From Desulfomonilia bacterium (lineage in GTDB: Bacteria > Desulfobacterota > Desulfomonilia > UBA1062): a DNA stretch of 64,000 nt. The notes beneath the pieces are model-generated. The model was given only the letters and a program-made list of their open reading frames with translations, was not told the DNA's origin and made no database searches. Each line of letters opens with the position of its first letter. The first letter of the stretch is position 1. The stretch spans positions 62,001-126,000 of the forward strand of contig DATCTV010000030.1 in the NCBI GenBank assembly GCA_036567785.1. The letters are read 5' to 3'. Shown in pieces: positions 56,081 through 64,000 of the stretch. The position numbers were made by a program, and so were the translations under genes.

Positions 56081-56974
56081 TTATTTTCTAATGGCATCTC
56101 TGTTTATGAGTTTGACCGGGATTGTAGCATCAGATGTTTCGGATAATAATTTCGGAATATCAATACTGCGGGAAACAAGCACCTCAATTCTTATGTTTGA
56201 AAATACCCTGTATATGAATTCAATGCTTTCAAACGGGAGCGTGTTTTTATAAACAGTTTCAAAGCGTGACTTCATTTTCATCAGACCTTTTATAAGCAGA
56301 CGTATTCTTGCTGCTGCTTCTTCATGTCCCAGTGATTCAAAGGCCCCGAAGAACACAAAGGCGGTTCCTTCAAGTATAAGAAAATCGGCGGGATAAGCTA
56401 TCCTGTAAAATTCCCTTGTAACCTGATTTTCAATGGGCAGCGGTTTGAGATTGCAGCTCAGAAAATACTGCTGCAGCTCTTCATCGCTGTAGAGCACTCC
56501 AAGCAGTCCCTTCGAAGATGTCTTAAATAATGCTTCTTCAATAATTGACTGTGCGATTGAGCGAAAATTATCAGGATAGTATAATATTGCAGGCAGCGGC
56601 GCAAACTTTTCTATATCATGAATGGCCTTTTCAAGAGGAACAACGATCTTATCAAAAGCGAGCATTATTCCGTACGAAAGGTGTACATCCGTAGATCGTG
56701 CTAGATTCCTTTCAGTAAATACGAGACAGAAACGGGATGAGATGATCTTCGAGCATACACGTTCACAAAACGATATTTTATTTTGATCCGAAAGTTCGGG
56801 CATAATATAGTTTTTAAGCCCCTTTGCCCTGAGCAGATCGTTAAGGGTATTTATCTCCATTTCATATTTCGTCTTCTCAGGCACGGCTATGAACACGCTT
56901 TCTTCGGAGCCTGCAAAATGTCCGCAGTATGGCAGGTCCAACATGCAGGATTTTTTCTGTATAGTCTTTTTCAT
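56081..56974 (-). CDS. unknown protein with TIR/deoxyribosyltransferase-like N-terminal domain
   Basis: 297 residues. The first ~130 residues follow the pattern of the nucleoside 2-deoxyribosyltransferase / TIR-like superfamily: VFIAVPE, a middle INTLNDLLRAKGL helix, SKIISSRFCLVFT and then HLSYGIMLAF with a hydrophobic strand. The C-terminal half (about 140-297) is unlike anything I recognise and is mixed helix and strand. No signal peptide. Such domains occur in bacterial defence effectors and nucleotide metabolism alike. The neighbours (GH63, secreted protein) do not suggest a defence locus. Confidence 0.55.
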   Translation of the reverse strand: MKKTIQKKSCMLDLPYCGHFAGSEESVFIAVPEKTKYEMEINTLNDLLRAKGLKNYIMPELSDQNKISFCERVCSKIISSRFCLVFTERNLARSTDVHLSYGIMLAFDKIVVPLEKAIHDIEKFAPLPAILYYPDNFRSIAQSIIEEALFKTSSKGLLGVLYSDEELQQYFLSCNLKPLPIENQVTREFYRIAYPADFLILEGTAFVFFGAFESLGHEEAAARIRLLIKGLMKMKSRFETVYKNTLPFESIEFIYRVFSNIRIEVLVSRSIDIPKLLSETSDATIPVKLINRDAIRK

Positions 56975-58243
56975 CTATGAAATACCGTGGCGATCGATCA
57001 TGTCTAGGATAAGGGCCGGCCATGTGAACATGTCAGCCCCTTTGCCTCTACCTGTTTCGGGATCATAGAATTCGTGAAATCCATTTCCGGTAATAAGCCT
57101 TGCAGTCTTTGCGGTTATCAATGAAGCGATGTCCTTTCTCCCGTAAATCGACGCGGCTTCCGCCGCAGCCCAGTTCATGCTTATCCAGATGCAGGGCCCA
57201 CGCCAGAGCATGGAATCTCTGAACCATCTGAGGTCCTCTTCTTTTGCAGAGTTAAACCGTACTCCGTAATCACAGGCGAAATGCCCGGTTGAATTTATGT
57301 ATTCGTTCATAACCCTTTCTGCCCGCTCTCTTGGCACCAAACCGGAAAGCAGAGGCATGATGCCGTTAAGGCATGACCTGAAAACTTTTACTGGTTTTGG
57401 CGTGAGGCGTCTTGGATAATAGAATCCCTTTCTTTCATCCCACAGCAGACTTTCACAGGCATTAATCACCGCATCAGCAACTTCTTTGCACTTTTGAGCA
57501 TCCGTTTCATTCCCTGCGATTGAGAAGAGCCTGGAAACCGCCGATGCCCCTGCCGCAACCAGACCGTTCAGGCCTGCATCCTGAAAAACGAATGCCCCTT
57601 TTTCAAGGGCCTTTTTCCCATCCCAGTCGAGCCGGACTATTTCTTCTAGCTGTTTCAGATAGGCGTACATATATCGCAGAAACCATGTCGGCCTTCTCAC
57701 ATCAACACCGCAGGCTTTATCGAAATAGGGGGCCGCATCGGTTCCCGATTCCCAGGGATGGATTATGCACACAAGGCTGTCTCCCAGCAGGTCTCTCTCC
57801 CTTATCAGGTATTCAAGGCATTTCAGCATAGAAGGAAGCAACTTCAGTATTCTTTCATCCCCGGTTCTGTTATAAACAATCTCCGCCGCAATGAGATATG
57901 AAGGCGGGTCAATGAACATGCTCCGTCCCATGCTGTCGAACTGGCTTGAGACTGATCTGATGAGCATCTTCCTGAAAATGGATTCACTTTTTCCAAGGCC
58001 TTCGATCCTGACCTCATGCGGGATAAGTCCGCTTTCCATCTGGAAAGAGAAAACCGCCTCCAGCTCTCTTACGGCGAGTTCAGGTGCGATTACTGAAAGT
58101 GCAATTGCATGCCATCCGGAATCCCACGCGAAAAACGACTGGTAGGCGCCTAGTGCGGGCTGGTGAAAAGTGAGACCCCGGAAGTTAACGAGGTTTTTTT
58201 CAAATACATCCCTGGCCTCTTTGATCAGGTATTCTTCGAGCAT
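56975..58243 (-). CDS. GH63-like glycosidase (mannosylglycerate/glucosylglycerate hydrolase-type)
   Basis: 422 residues. An (alpha/alpha)6-barrel enzyme: WDSGWH near residue 41, HPWESGTD with Asp169 and FHEFYDPETGRG with Glu391, the pair that acts as acid and base in bacterial GH63 mannosylglycerate hydrolases. The family releases glucose or mannose from glycerate glycosides, among other substrates. Overlaps the upstream MrfB-like gene by 19 nt. A glycerate 2-kinase is 5 kb away (63424), which would fit release of glycerate; that is inference. No signal peptide. Confidence 0.7.
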   Translation of the reverse strand: MLEEYLIKEARDVFEKNLVNFRGLTFHQPALGAYQSFFAWDSGWHAIALSVIAPELAVRELEAVFSFQMESGLIPHEVRIEGLGKSESIFRKMLIRSVSSQFDSMGRSMFIDPPSYLIAAEIVYNRTGDERILKLLPSMLKCLEYLIRERDLLGDSLVCIIHPWESGTDAAPYFDKACGVDVRRPTWFLRYMYAYLKQLEEIVRLDWDGKKALEKGAFVFQDAGLNGLVAAGASAVSRLFSIAGNETDAQKCKEVADAVINACESLLWDERKGFYYPRRLTPKPVKVFRSCLNGIMPLLSGLVPRERAERVMNEYINSTGHFACDYGVRFNSAKEEDLRWFRDSMLWRGPCIWISMNWAAAEAASIYGRKDIASLITAKTARLITGNGFHEFYDPETGRGKGADMFTWPALILDMIDRHGIS

Positions 58244-59550
58244 AACACATCCCTGTCCGAGCAGGCATTTTTAGAAACCAGCCGTTTGCGGCGGTGTTCA
58301 AAAGAGCCCCTTTCATCTTCGGTTATCAGGTCATATCTTAACACCTGTTCAACGATAGCAAGTGCGCGTCCGATATCATGGCTCCTGTGTTCACAGAATT
58401 TCGCTAGTTCGGCCAGTGCGAATACATCCCCGCTGTCTGAAGATACAATATCCTCCCATAAACGGACAGCCTCATGCCATTGACCGGATCTTTTATGGAT
58501 GAGCGAGAGCATCTTCTTTGCTTCCATTGCATATGAGAGATCATCAATTCCGATTATCGATTCAACCATATGACGCATCAGTTCATGGTTTCCCTGATCA
58601 TTATGAAGTTTTGCCGCAGCCAGGATGTCTCCGGGGTGGGCTTTATCGATGCAGCCACCTGATACCACTTCAGTCAGATGGCTGAGCAGCGTCGCCATTG
58701 ATACGATATCTAAACGGTTGTGCTCGAAGACATCTTCCATGAGCGATGGGTTTCGGGTTTTCAACCAGTCGAAATAACGCTGAGGTATTTCCGAACCCGG
58801 GACATCGCTTATTCTCCTGAAACCTAGCACCTCGTCTTCAAGTGTGACAAGTCTGCAATTTGATGTGCGGTGCGAATAAAGCCTTCGCGATGGATTAAGA
58901 AGGTCAAGGTGCGGCATGGCCTTCATCGAGTCTTCAAGACGGTTCAATATAAAGCGAGCCGAGAGCAGGTTCATATCAAAGGCCCTGCCATTGAACGAGA
59001 CCAGGAATTTCTTTTCGGCTGCTGTTTCGTTCAAAAATGCGAGCATGGCCTTTTCGTCGGAAAAATCCCTGGCAAAGAGCTGGCATGTAATGAAGTCATT
59101 GCCCTCGAAAAATCCCAGACCTATCAAAAAGGGGAGCGTCCCGGTACCTCCTGCAAGTCCTGTTGTCTCGGTATCGAAAAAAAGCGCATCATGAGGGCTG
59201 CAACCTGCAATTGCAGAATGGCGCGCAAGCATGGAGGCTGCATGCATGTCGATTTTAAGGCATTCTCTGATAAGTTTGCCGCCGTGCCTCGAATCCGCCC
59301 TGAATCTGTTTCTTGAAAAAAAGAACTCGCCGTAGTCGTTTTTTACCACTTCACCTGAAAGGGCAGTCTCAATCGGAATTGAAGCTTTCAAGGGGCGGGT
59401 CTGCGGCCTTGGTTGAATCCTGGTGCCCCTTGCCATAATGGCGTCGATCTTTCGCCTTAACTCTTCAATGCCGGGTTTACTCGCATCAGTTCCGGGCCTT
59501 GATTTCGGACCTTCGCCTGTAAGCCTTTTAAGTCTGTCTATCGTGCTCAT
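58225..59550 (-). CDS. mrfB: MrfB (YprB)-like 3'-5' exonuclease with TPR domain
   Basis: 441 residues: a DnaQ/RNase H-like 3'-5' exonuclease domain (about 105-300) with FFDTETTG, SFNGRAFDMN and EHNRLDIVSM as the DEDD-type metal residues, then a C-terminal helical repeat region (about 315-410). This matches YprB/MrfB, partner of the MrfA helicase in UvrABC-independent mitomycin-damage repair in Bacillus subtilis. The MrfA-like gene is on the opposite strand 1.5 kb away, with an MgtC-like gene between. Overlaps the GH63-like gene by 19 nt. Confidence 0.8.
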   Translation of the reverse strand: MSTIDRLKRLTGEGPKSRPGTDASKPGIEELRRKIDAIMARGTRIQPRPQTRPLKASIPIETALSGEVVKNDYGEFFFSRNRFRADSRHGGKLIRECLKIDMHAASMLARHSAIAGCSPHDALFFDTETTGLAGGTGTLPFLIGLGFFEGNDFITCQLFARDFSDEKAMLAFLNETAAEKKFLVSFNGRAFDMNLLSARFILNRLEDSMKAMPHLDLLNPSRRLYSHRTSNCRLVTLEDEVLGFRRISDVPGSEIPQRYFDWLKTRNPSLMEDVFEHNRLDIVSMATLLSHLTEVVSGGCIDKAHPGDILAAAKLHNDQGNHELMRHMVESIIGIDDLSYAMEAKKMLSLIHKRSGQWHEAVRLWEDIVSSDSGDVFALAELAKFCEHRSHDIGRALAIVEQVLRYDLITEDERGSFEHRRKRLVSKNACSDRDVLCSKNT

Positions 59551-59628
59551 TCCTAAAATAGCGTAGGTCGAACGCTGAGTTATGTCAACAGCCGGGAAAA
59601 TTATCCTGGAGTGTGAACAGGAATATTA

Positions 59629-60903
59629 TCAGATAAACAGGATTGTTGTGAGTGCTATGCCAGTCATTGTTATTGCGGCGGGCAGGATATAGCGTCTAAG
59701 CCCTGCGCTGCCCATGAATATAACCATCAGCCCCTTGACCGCGGTGTTTGTGGCTGCAGCCAGGATAATTCCGGTTGCAGCATTTGTTGTATCCAGTGCA
59801 CCCTGGCCTGAATTCATCTTTGCAAGTGTGATCGATATGGCGTCAACATCGGCAATGCCTGCCAACACGCTGGATACGAGCACACCGCTGCTGCCCCAGT
59901 TCATCTGTGCGAATTTCGATATGACCAGAATAATGGAAACCAGTATTGCAAAGCTTATTGCTGGCCACAGCTCGAACGGGTTGGCAAAAGAGACTTCGGC
60001 CGCATTGTCCGTATGTCCGGCCTTTTTATAAAGCCAGAGGCAATAGATCAGTCCCACTGCGACCGGTATGAGCATCGGCAGGATGATCCTCCGGGCCAGG
60101 GGCATATTCAATACTCCCACTATTACGATGATCCTGCCGAACATGACGGTCCATGCAATTGTTATTGCAAGGGCAAAGTTCTTTGCCAGGGTTTGAGCCT
60201 GCCGGCTCTGCTGGGTGCATGAAAGAGTAAGCGCCGTAGATGACGCCAGTCCGCCCAGGAGACCGGTAAGGCCCATGCCCTTTGACGGGCCTATGACCTT
60301 TATGAGTATGTATCCAACGAAGCTTATGCCTGAAATCAGAATGACCAGAAGCCATATATTGAAAGGATTTATCTGGCTGAAAGGCTCCGGGCCGAAGCTC
60401 CTGTTAGGAAGTATCGGCAGGATGATTGCGGTTATGACCGCGAACTTGAGCGTTGCAAAAAGGTCTTCCCTGGACATTTGTTTTACAATGCCGTGCAGCT
60501 CGGGTTTCATGGATAAGAGGAGCGTAGTCATTACCCCCAATGCACCCGCTATGGCAATCTGGCCGTAATTGCACATGATGCCGCAGATAAGTGCGATAAG
60601 CGCTGATACTTCACCAGTAATACCGGATCTTTCATTAACGGTGTCAGCATATTGCGTTACTGCGAAGATGATCCCGAATATGCCTATCATGGTGACAAGC
60701 GGCAGGATGGAACGGGTAATGTCCGATATGAACGCCGAGGCGCAGCCGCAAAGAGAAATCAGAGCAAAAGTCCTGATCCCGGCTGTGTGTTCCCTTTCGT
60801 CTCCCCTGCTGAAAGAGAATTCACGCTGCATGCCTATGAGGATGCCTATGAGAAGCGCAACGCCGAACCTTAAAAAAAGATACGGGTCCTGCTGTATGAG
60901 CAT
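59629..60903 (-). CDS. MgtC/SapB and DUF4010 membrane protein
   Basis: 424 residues, about 11 hydrophobic segments. Residues about 5-145 have the MgtC signature FGVALLIGILIGMQRE, with Arg-Glu in the loop, and AGIRTFALISLCG. The following DUF4010 region (about 180-400) completes this family, typical of many anaerobes. Probable inner-membrane role in ion homeostasis or transport; ligand unknown. Between the two Mrf-like genes but not obviously related to them. Confidence 0.85.
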   Translation of the reverse strand: MLIQQDPYLFLRFGVALLIGILIGMQREFSFSRGDEREHTAGIRTFALISLCGCASAFISDITRSILPLVTMIGIFGIIFAVTQYADTVNERSGITGEVSALIALICGIMCNYGQIAIAGALGVMTTLLLSMKPELHGIVKQMSREDLFATLKFAVITAIILPILPNRSFGPEPFSQINPFNIWLLVILISGISFVGYILIKVIGPSKGMGLTGLLGGLASSTALTLSCTQQSRQAQTLAKNFALAITIAWTVMFGRIIVIVGVLNMPLARRIILPMLIPVAVGLIYCLWLYKKAGHTDNAAEVSFANPFELWPAISFAILVSIILVISKFAQMNWGSSGVLVSSVLAGIADVDAISITLAKMNSGQGALDTTNAATGIILAAATNTAVKGLMVIFMGSAGLRRYILPAAITMTGIALTTILFI

Positions 60904-61065
60904 AGGATACTTATCGGTTCTGAGAATGAATTATTAAACAGTTAATATTGAAATTGTGGGTACGGGAGGTAATATCTCATAAATTCTTTACAGTTTTATT
61001 TGAGGGCTGTAAGCTTGGCTGAGTGGATTAATTCAGCTTTGGTCAGACCGGACGGCGGGGAAGAT

Positions 61066-63417
61066 ATGGCGCAGCTAACTTTGAAGGAATGGATAATAAG
61101 GGCTGAAAACGACAGGCGGTTCATGGAAAACGTCACCGCCTTAAAGAGGCTTGATGCTTCATCGGGCAGCTTCTCCACTTTTCCTGAGTGGGTGGATAAA
61201 AGAATAAAAAATGTTCTCGAGGCCCGGGGGATAAAAAAACTCTACAGCCATCAAGCGGATGCAGTCGATCTGGTAAGAAAGGGCAGAGATGTCGTCCTTG
61301 TCACTCCCACGGCAAGCGGAAAGACCCTGTGCTACAACATCCCGGTACTCCAGAGCATTATTGAAATGCCCGAAACCAGGGCCCTTTATATGTTCCCGAC
61401 AAAGGCCCTTGCACAGGACCAGATGCAGGAAGTTCACAGTCTGATTACAGAGCTCGATATGAACATCAAGACGTTCACCTATGACGGTGACACGCCCGAT
61501 GACGCCCGGCAGGCTATACGCAGACAGGGCCACATAGTGATTACAAACCCTGATATGATGCATACAGGCATTCTGCCGCACCATACAAAATGGCAGAAAC
61601 TTTTCGCCAACCTTAAGTACATAGTGGTCGATGAACTCCATATCTACCGCGGGATATTCGGCAGCCACCTTGCAAACGTCTTCAGAAGACTAAAGCGGAT
61701 ATGCAATTTTTACGGGAGCAATCCTGTTTTTATCTGCTGTTCGGCAACCGTGGCCAACCCCAGGGAGCATTCCGAGGCCATACTCGGCCGGGAGACCGAA
61801 CTTATCGACAAAAGCGGAGCGCCGCGGGGGGAAAGGACTGTTATCCTTTATAATCCACCGGTAGTGAACCGGGAACTCGGCATCAGGCAAAGCGCCATGG
61901 TGCCTGCGCGTGAAATCGCAAAAAGCCTTGTCGATAACGGCATACAGACGATTATTTTTGCTACATCAAGACTCAATGTCGAGGTCCTGACGAAATATCT
62001 GAAGGATGCATTTGCACCCGGCAGGCTTCCGGATGACAGCCGGTTCATTTCAGGATATCGGGGCGGCTATCTGCCCGAGACAAGGCGCGAGATCGAAAGA
62101 GGCCTCAGGGATAAAGAGGTAATGGGTGTTGTCAGTACGAATGCACTTGAGCTTGGTATTGACATCGGAAATCTGGAGGCATGCATAATGACAGGGTACC
62201 CCGGCTCGATTGCAAGTCTCTGGCAGCAGGCTGGCCGGGCTGGCCGCAAGAAGGATTCATGTCTAGCCGTACTTGTGGGGAAAAGCATGCCTGTCGATCA
62301 GTTCATAATGGAAAATCCTGATTTCCTTTTCGGCAGCCCGCCCGAGCACTGCCGGATAAATCCCGACAACCTCCTGATATTGCTCCATCATATAAAATGT
62401 GCGGCGTTCGAGTTGCCGTTTATGGAAGGTGAAAGCTTCGGGGGCGAAAATATAAAGGAGATTCTCGACTATCTTGCCGAAAAGGGTGTTCTCCACAAGG
62501 CGGGCGAACAATGGCATTTTTCAGCAGACAGTTATCCCGCGGATGATGTCAGCCTGCGTACCGTCAATCCGGACAATGTCGTTATCGTCGATGAAACAGT
62601 TACCGGCTCAAGCAGGATCATTGCCGAGGTGGATTTCGACAGCGCATTTACTTCGGTTCATGAGGGCGCGATCTATATGCTGGAATCGAGGCAGTATCAT
62701 GTGGATAAATTTGATGTCGAGAGGCGCAAAGCCTATGTCCATCAGGTGGATTCCGACTATTATACGGATGCCATGACCTGGACGAATGTCAGCGTGCTGG
62801 ATGAATTTTCAAACAAAAAAAGCGGAGTAATAACAGTGGGGCACGGCGAGGTCGAGGTTGTGAGGAAGGTCGCCGGCTTCAAAAAAATAAAATTCTATAC
62901 CGGTGAAAACGTCGGCTTTGGTGACGTGAACCTGCCGCAGAACGATATGCATACGACCAGCTACTGGTTCACCATTCCCTGGAAGGGGCTCGACACCCTG
63001 GAGATTACGCGCGGGCAGATCCTTGACGGCCTGATGGGGCTTAGCTACTGTCTGCATCAAATTGCGGCCATCTGGATCATGTCCGATGTACGTGACATAG
63101 ACAGGGCCATAGGTGACAAGACCGGCCAGTGGTACATCAAAGGCGGCAGGGACAGGCTCGCTGCAACTCAGGGTGCGGAAACGCCGTTAGGTCTTTTCGA
63201 CCCCACGATATTCATTTTTGACGCATACCCCGGGGGCATAGGCTTTTCAGAGCTCTTATTCGAGATGCACGAGGACATACTTGCGCATGCCCGCACTCTC
63301 ATTAACGTATGCCCATGTGAAAACGGCTGCCCCTCATGCGTGGGCCCTCGTCTCGAAGTCGGGCCGGATGCAAAGTATGCAGCACTTGAGATACTGCAAT
63401 TGATGCTGGGAAAATAA
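61066..63417 (+). CDS. mrfA: MrfA (YprA)-like DEAH helicase with DUF1998
   Basis: 783 residues from ATG 61066, with GGGGA upstream; an in-frame TTG at 61000 extends it by 22 codons. SF2 helicase motifs: TPTASGKT Walker A, VVDELH (DEAH variant), SAT as CCSATVAN, motif VI QQAGRAGRKKD. The C-terminal DUF1998 has four Cys in CPCENGCPSC that bind Zn. This is the pattern of YprA/MrfA, and of eukaryotic Hrq1; it unwinds 3'-5' at DNA crosslinks or mitomycin adducts. The companion exonuclease MrfB is encoded on the opposite strand at 58225. Confidence 0.85.
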   Translation: MAQLTLKEWIIRAENDRRFMENVTALKRLDASSGSFSTFPEWVDKRIKNVLEARGIKKLYSHQADAVDLVRKGRDVVLVTPTASGKTLCYNIPVLQSIIEMPETRALYMFPTKALAQDQMQEVHSLITELDMNIKTFTYDGDTPDDARQAIRRQGHIVITNPDMMHTGILPHHTKWQKLFANLKYIVVDELHIYRGIFGSHLANVFRRLKRICNFYGSNPVFICCSATVANPREHSEAILGRETELIDKSGAPRGERTVILYNPPVVNRELGIRQSAMVPAREIAKSLVDNGIQTIIFATSRLNVEVLTKYLKDAFAPGRLPDDSRFISGYRGGYLPETRREIERGLRDKEVMGVVSTNALELGIDIGNLEACIMTGYPGSIASLWQQAGRAGRKKDSCLAVLVGKSMPVDQFIMENPDFLFGSPPEHCRINPDNLLILLHHIKCAAFELPFMEGESFGGENIKEILDYLAEKGVLHKAGEQWHFSADSYPADDVSLRTVNPDNVVIVDETVTGSSRIIAEVDFDSAFTSVHEGAIYMLESRQYHVDKFDVERRKAYVHQVDSDYYTDAMTWTNVSVLDEFSNKKSGVITVGHGEVEVVRKVAGFKKIKFYTGENVGFGDVNLPQNDMHTTSYWFTIPWKGLDTLEITRGQILDGLMGLSYCLHQIAAIWIMSDVRDIDRAIGDKTGQWYIKGGRDRLAATQGAETPLGLFDPTIFIFDAYPGGIGFSELLFEMHEDILAHARTLINVCPCENGCPSCVGPRLEVGPDAKYAALEILQLMLGK

Positions 63418-63423
63418 ATTTAG

Positions 63424-64000
63424 TTAATTGTCGATAAGCAGAATTCTTACATCCATTACGTTTGTTCGGGTCGGTCCGGTTACAAGCAGGTCGCCTGTTT
63501 CTTTGAGAAAATTGTAAGAATCATTGGAGGCAAGGTAATTATCGATATTGAGCCCCTTTGCCTTTCCGCGTGAAGCCGTTCCTGTATCGACAATACCTCC
63601 GGCCGCATCGGTAGGTCCGTCCGAGCCGTCTGTTCCGCCGCTTAGCACAACGATTTTCTTATCCATACCCGCAATTTCCTTTGCGGATACGAGGGCGAAT
63701 TCCTGGTTTCGGCCTCCCTTGCCGCTTCCCTTTATTTTTACCGTAGTTTCTCCGCCGCTGATTATGCATGCGGGAAGACTTGCCGGATTGCCTGAAAAGA
63801 GTATCTGGCGCGCTATGGTGATATGTGCCTGCGCAATTTCTGTCGTATCGCCGTCAATGGCTGAAGAAAGGAGCATTGTATGGTAGCCCATCGATGAAGC
63901 CTCTTCCTTTGCTGCCGTGCAGGCCATAAGATTGCTGCCGACAATTATATTCGTTATTTTATCAAAGATGGGATCACATTCTTTGGGCGTTTCCGGGATA
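63424..64000 (-). CDS. glycerate 2-kinase (MOFRL family), partial
   Basis: The 3' part of a MOFRL-family glycerate kinase (about 192 codons read; the N-terminal half lies beyond the window edge, and the frame is open to 64000). IIVGSN, ISGGETTVKIKGSGKGGRNQE and LSGGTDGSDGPTDAAG are the family's core motifs. It phosphorylates D-glycerate to 2-phosphoglycerate. It converges on the MrfA-like gene with 6 nt between. Confidence 0.9.
   Translation of the reverse strand, partial: IPETPKECDPIFDKITNIIVGSNLMACTAAKEEASSMGYHTMLLSSAIDGDTTEIAQAHITIARQILFSGNPASLPACIISGGETTVKIKGSGKGGRNQEFALVSAKEIAGMDKKIVVLSGGTDGSDGPTDAAGGIVDTGTASRGKAKGLNIDNYLASNDSYNFLKETGDLLVTGPTRTNVMDVRILLIDN

Noticed and set aside
56081-64000. 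A defence island built round the TIR-like gene and the helicase/nuclease genes
   Set aside because: The helicase and exonuclease match the MrfA/MrfB repair pair, the rest are metabolic or transport genes, and no restriction, CBASS or other defence partner is seen.

Overview
The window looks like a chromosomal segment of a Gram-negative anaerobe, most simply a deltaproteobacterium (Desulfobacterota-like). This rests on general character only: lipoprotein and Sec signal peptides, an MscS channel, a type IV prepilin peptidase, a six-domain ribosomal protein S1, several ferredoxin-type proteins, and a branched-chain amino acid importer operon carrying a phenylacetate-CoA ligase-like gene. No rRNA, tRNA or CRISPR array was recognised. 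Gene density is high, with many 1-19 nt overlaps typical of tight operons.

Layout. 1-9.4 kb (mostly +): a tiny lipoprotein ORF, a small periplasmic protein, a heparinase II/III-like lipoprotein, a gluzincin protease, a GMC oxidoreductase coupled to a ferredoxin-nitroreductase, and an orphan OppD/OppF ATPase pair. 9.4-16.3 kb (-): GAF protein and canonical GAPDH, followed by two odd paralogues, a CarB-like protein with a degenerate second ATP-grasp half and a GAPDH-like protein whose motifs are in an unusual order. 16.4-23.7 kb: a BepA-like M48/TPR protease (+), then on - a block with pyrE-tsaD-rsmA and an XPB-type helicase overlapping a Helicase_C_3-like partner. 23.7-29.8 kb (+): livJ-H-M-F-G, a PaaK-like ligase with altered motifs, and a secreted protein made of 11-residue repeats. 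29.8-32.5 kb: an AT-rich patch with an HTH remnant and an RDD membrane-protein gene split by a 1.47 kb insertion sequence; removing the element plus one copy of the direct repeat restores the reading frame exactly.

32.5-45.6 kb: psd (-), rpsA (+), a GH94-like phosphorylase with an MFS transporter (-), a zinc-finger/membrane/repeat protein, an acyl-CoA dehydrogenase, a small membrane protein with a ferredoxin-like protein, an intergenic region with a long inverted repeat and a purine-rich repeat element, and sppA. 45.7-52.4 kb: guaB, dnaE, accA and prepilin peptidase, all + and closely spaced. 52.4-56 kb: MscS (-) and a large secreted protein of unknown function preceded by a 36-codon leader ORF whose stop overlaps its start. 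56-64 kb: an unknown protein with a TIR/deoxyribosyltransferase-like N-terminus, a GH63-like glycosidase, an MrfB (YprB)-like exonuclease, an MgtC/DUF4010 membrane protein, an MrfA (YprA)-like helicase on +, and the 3' part of a glycerate 2-kinase.

The most interesting items are the paired degenerate CarB-like and rearranged GAPDH-like genes, the co-occurrence of MrfA/MrfB-like and XPB-type repair helicases, the altered PaaK with its repeat protein inside the liv operon, the reconstructable IS disruption of the RDD gene, and the intergenic element upstream of sppA. Functions are assigned by reading motifs by eye; no database search was possible.
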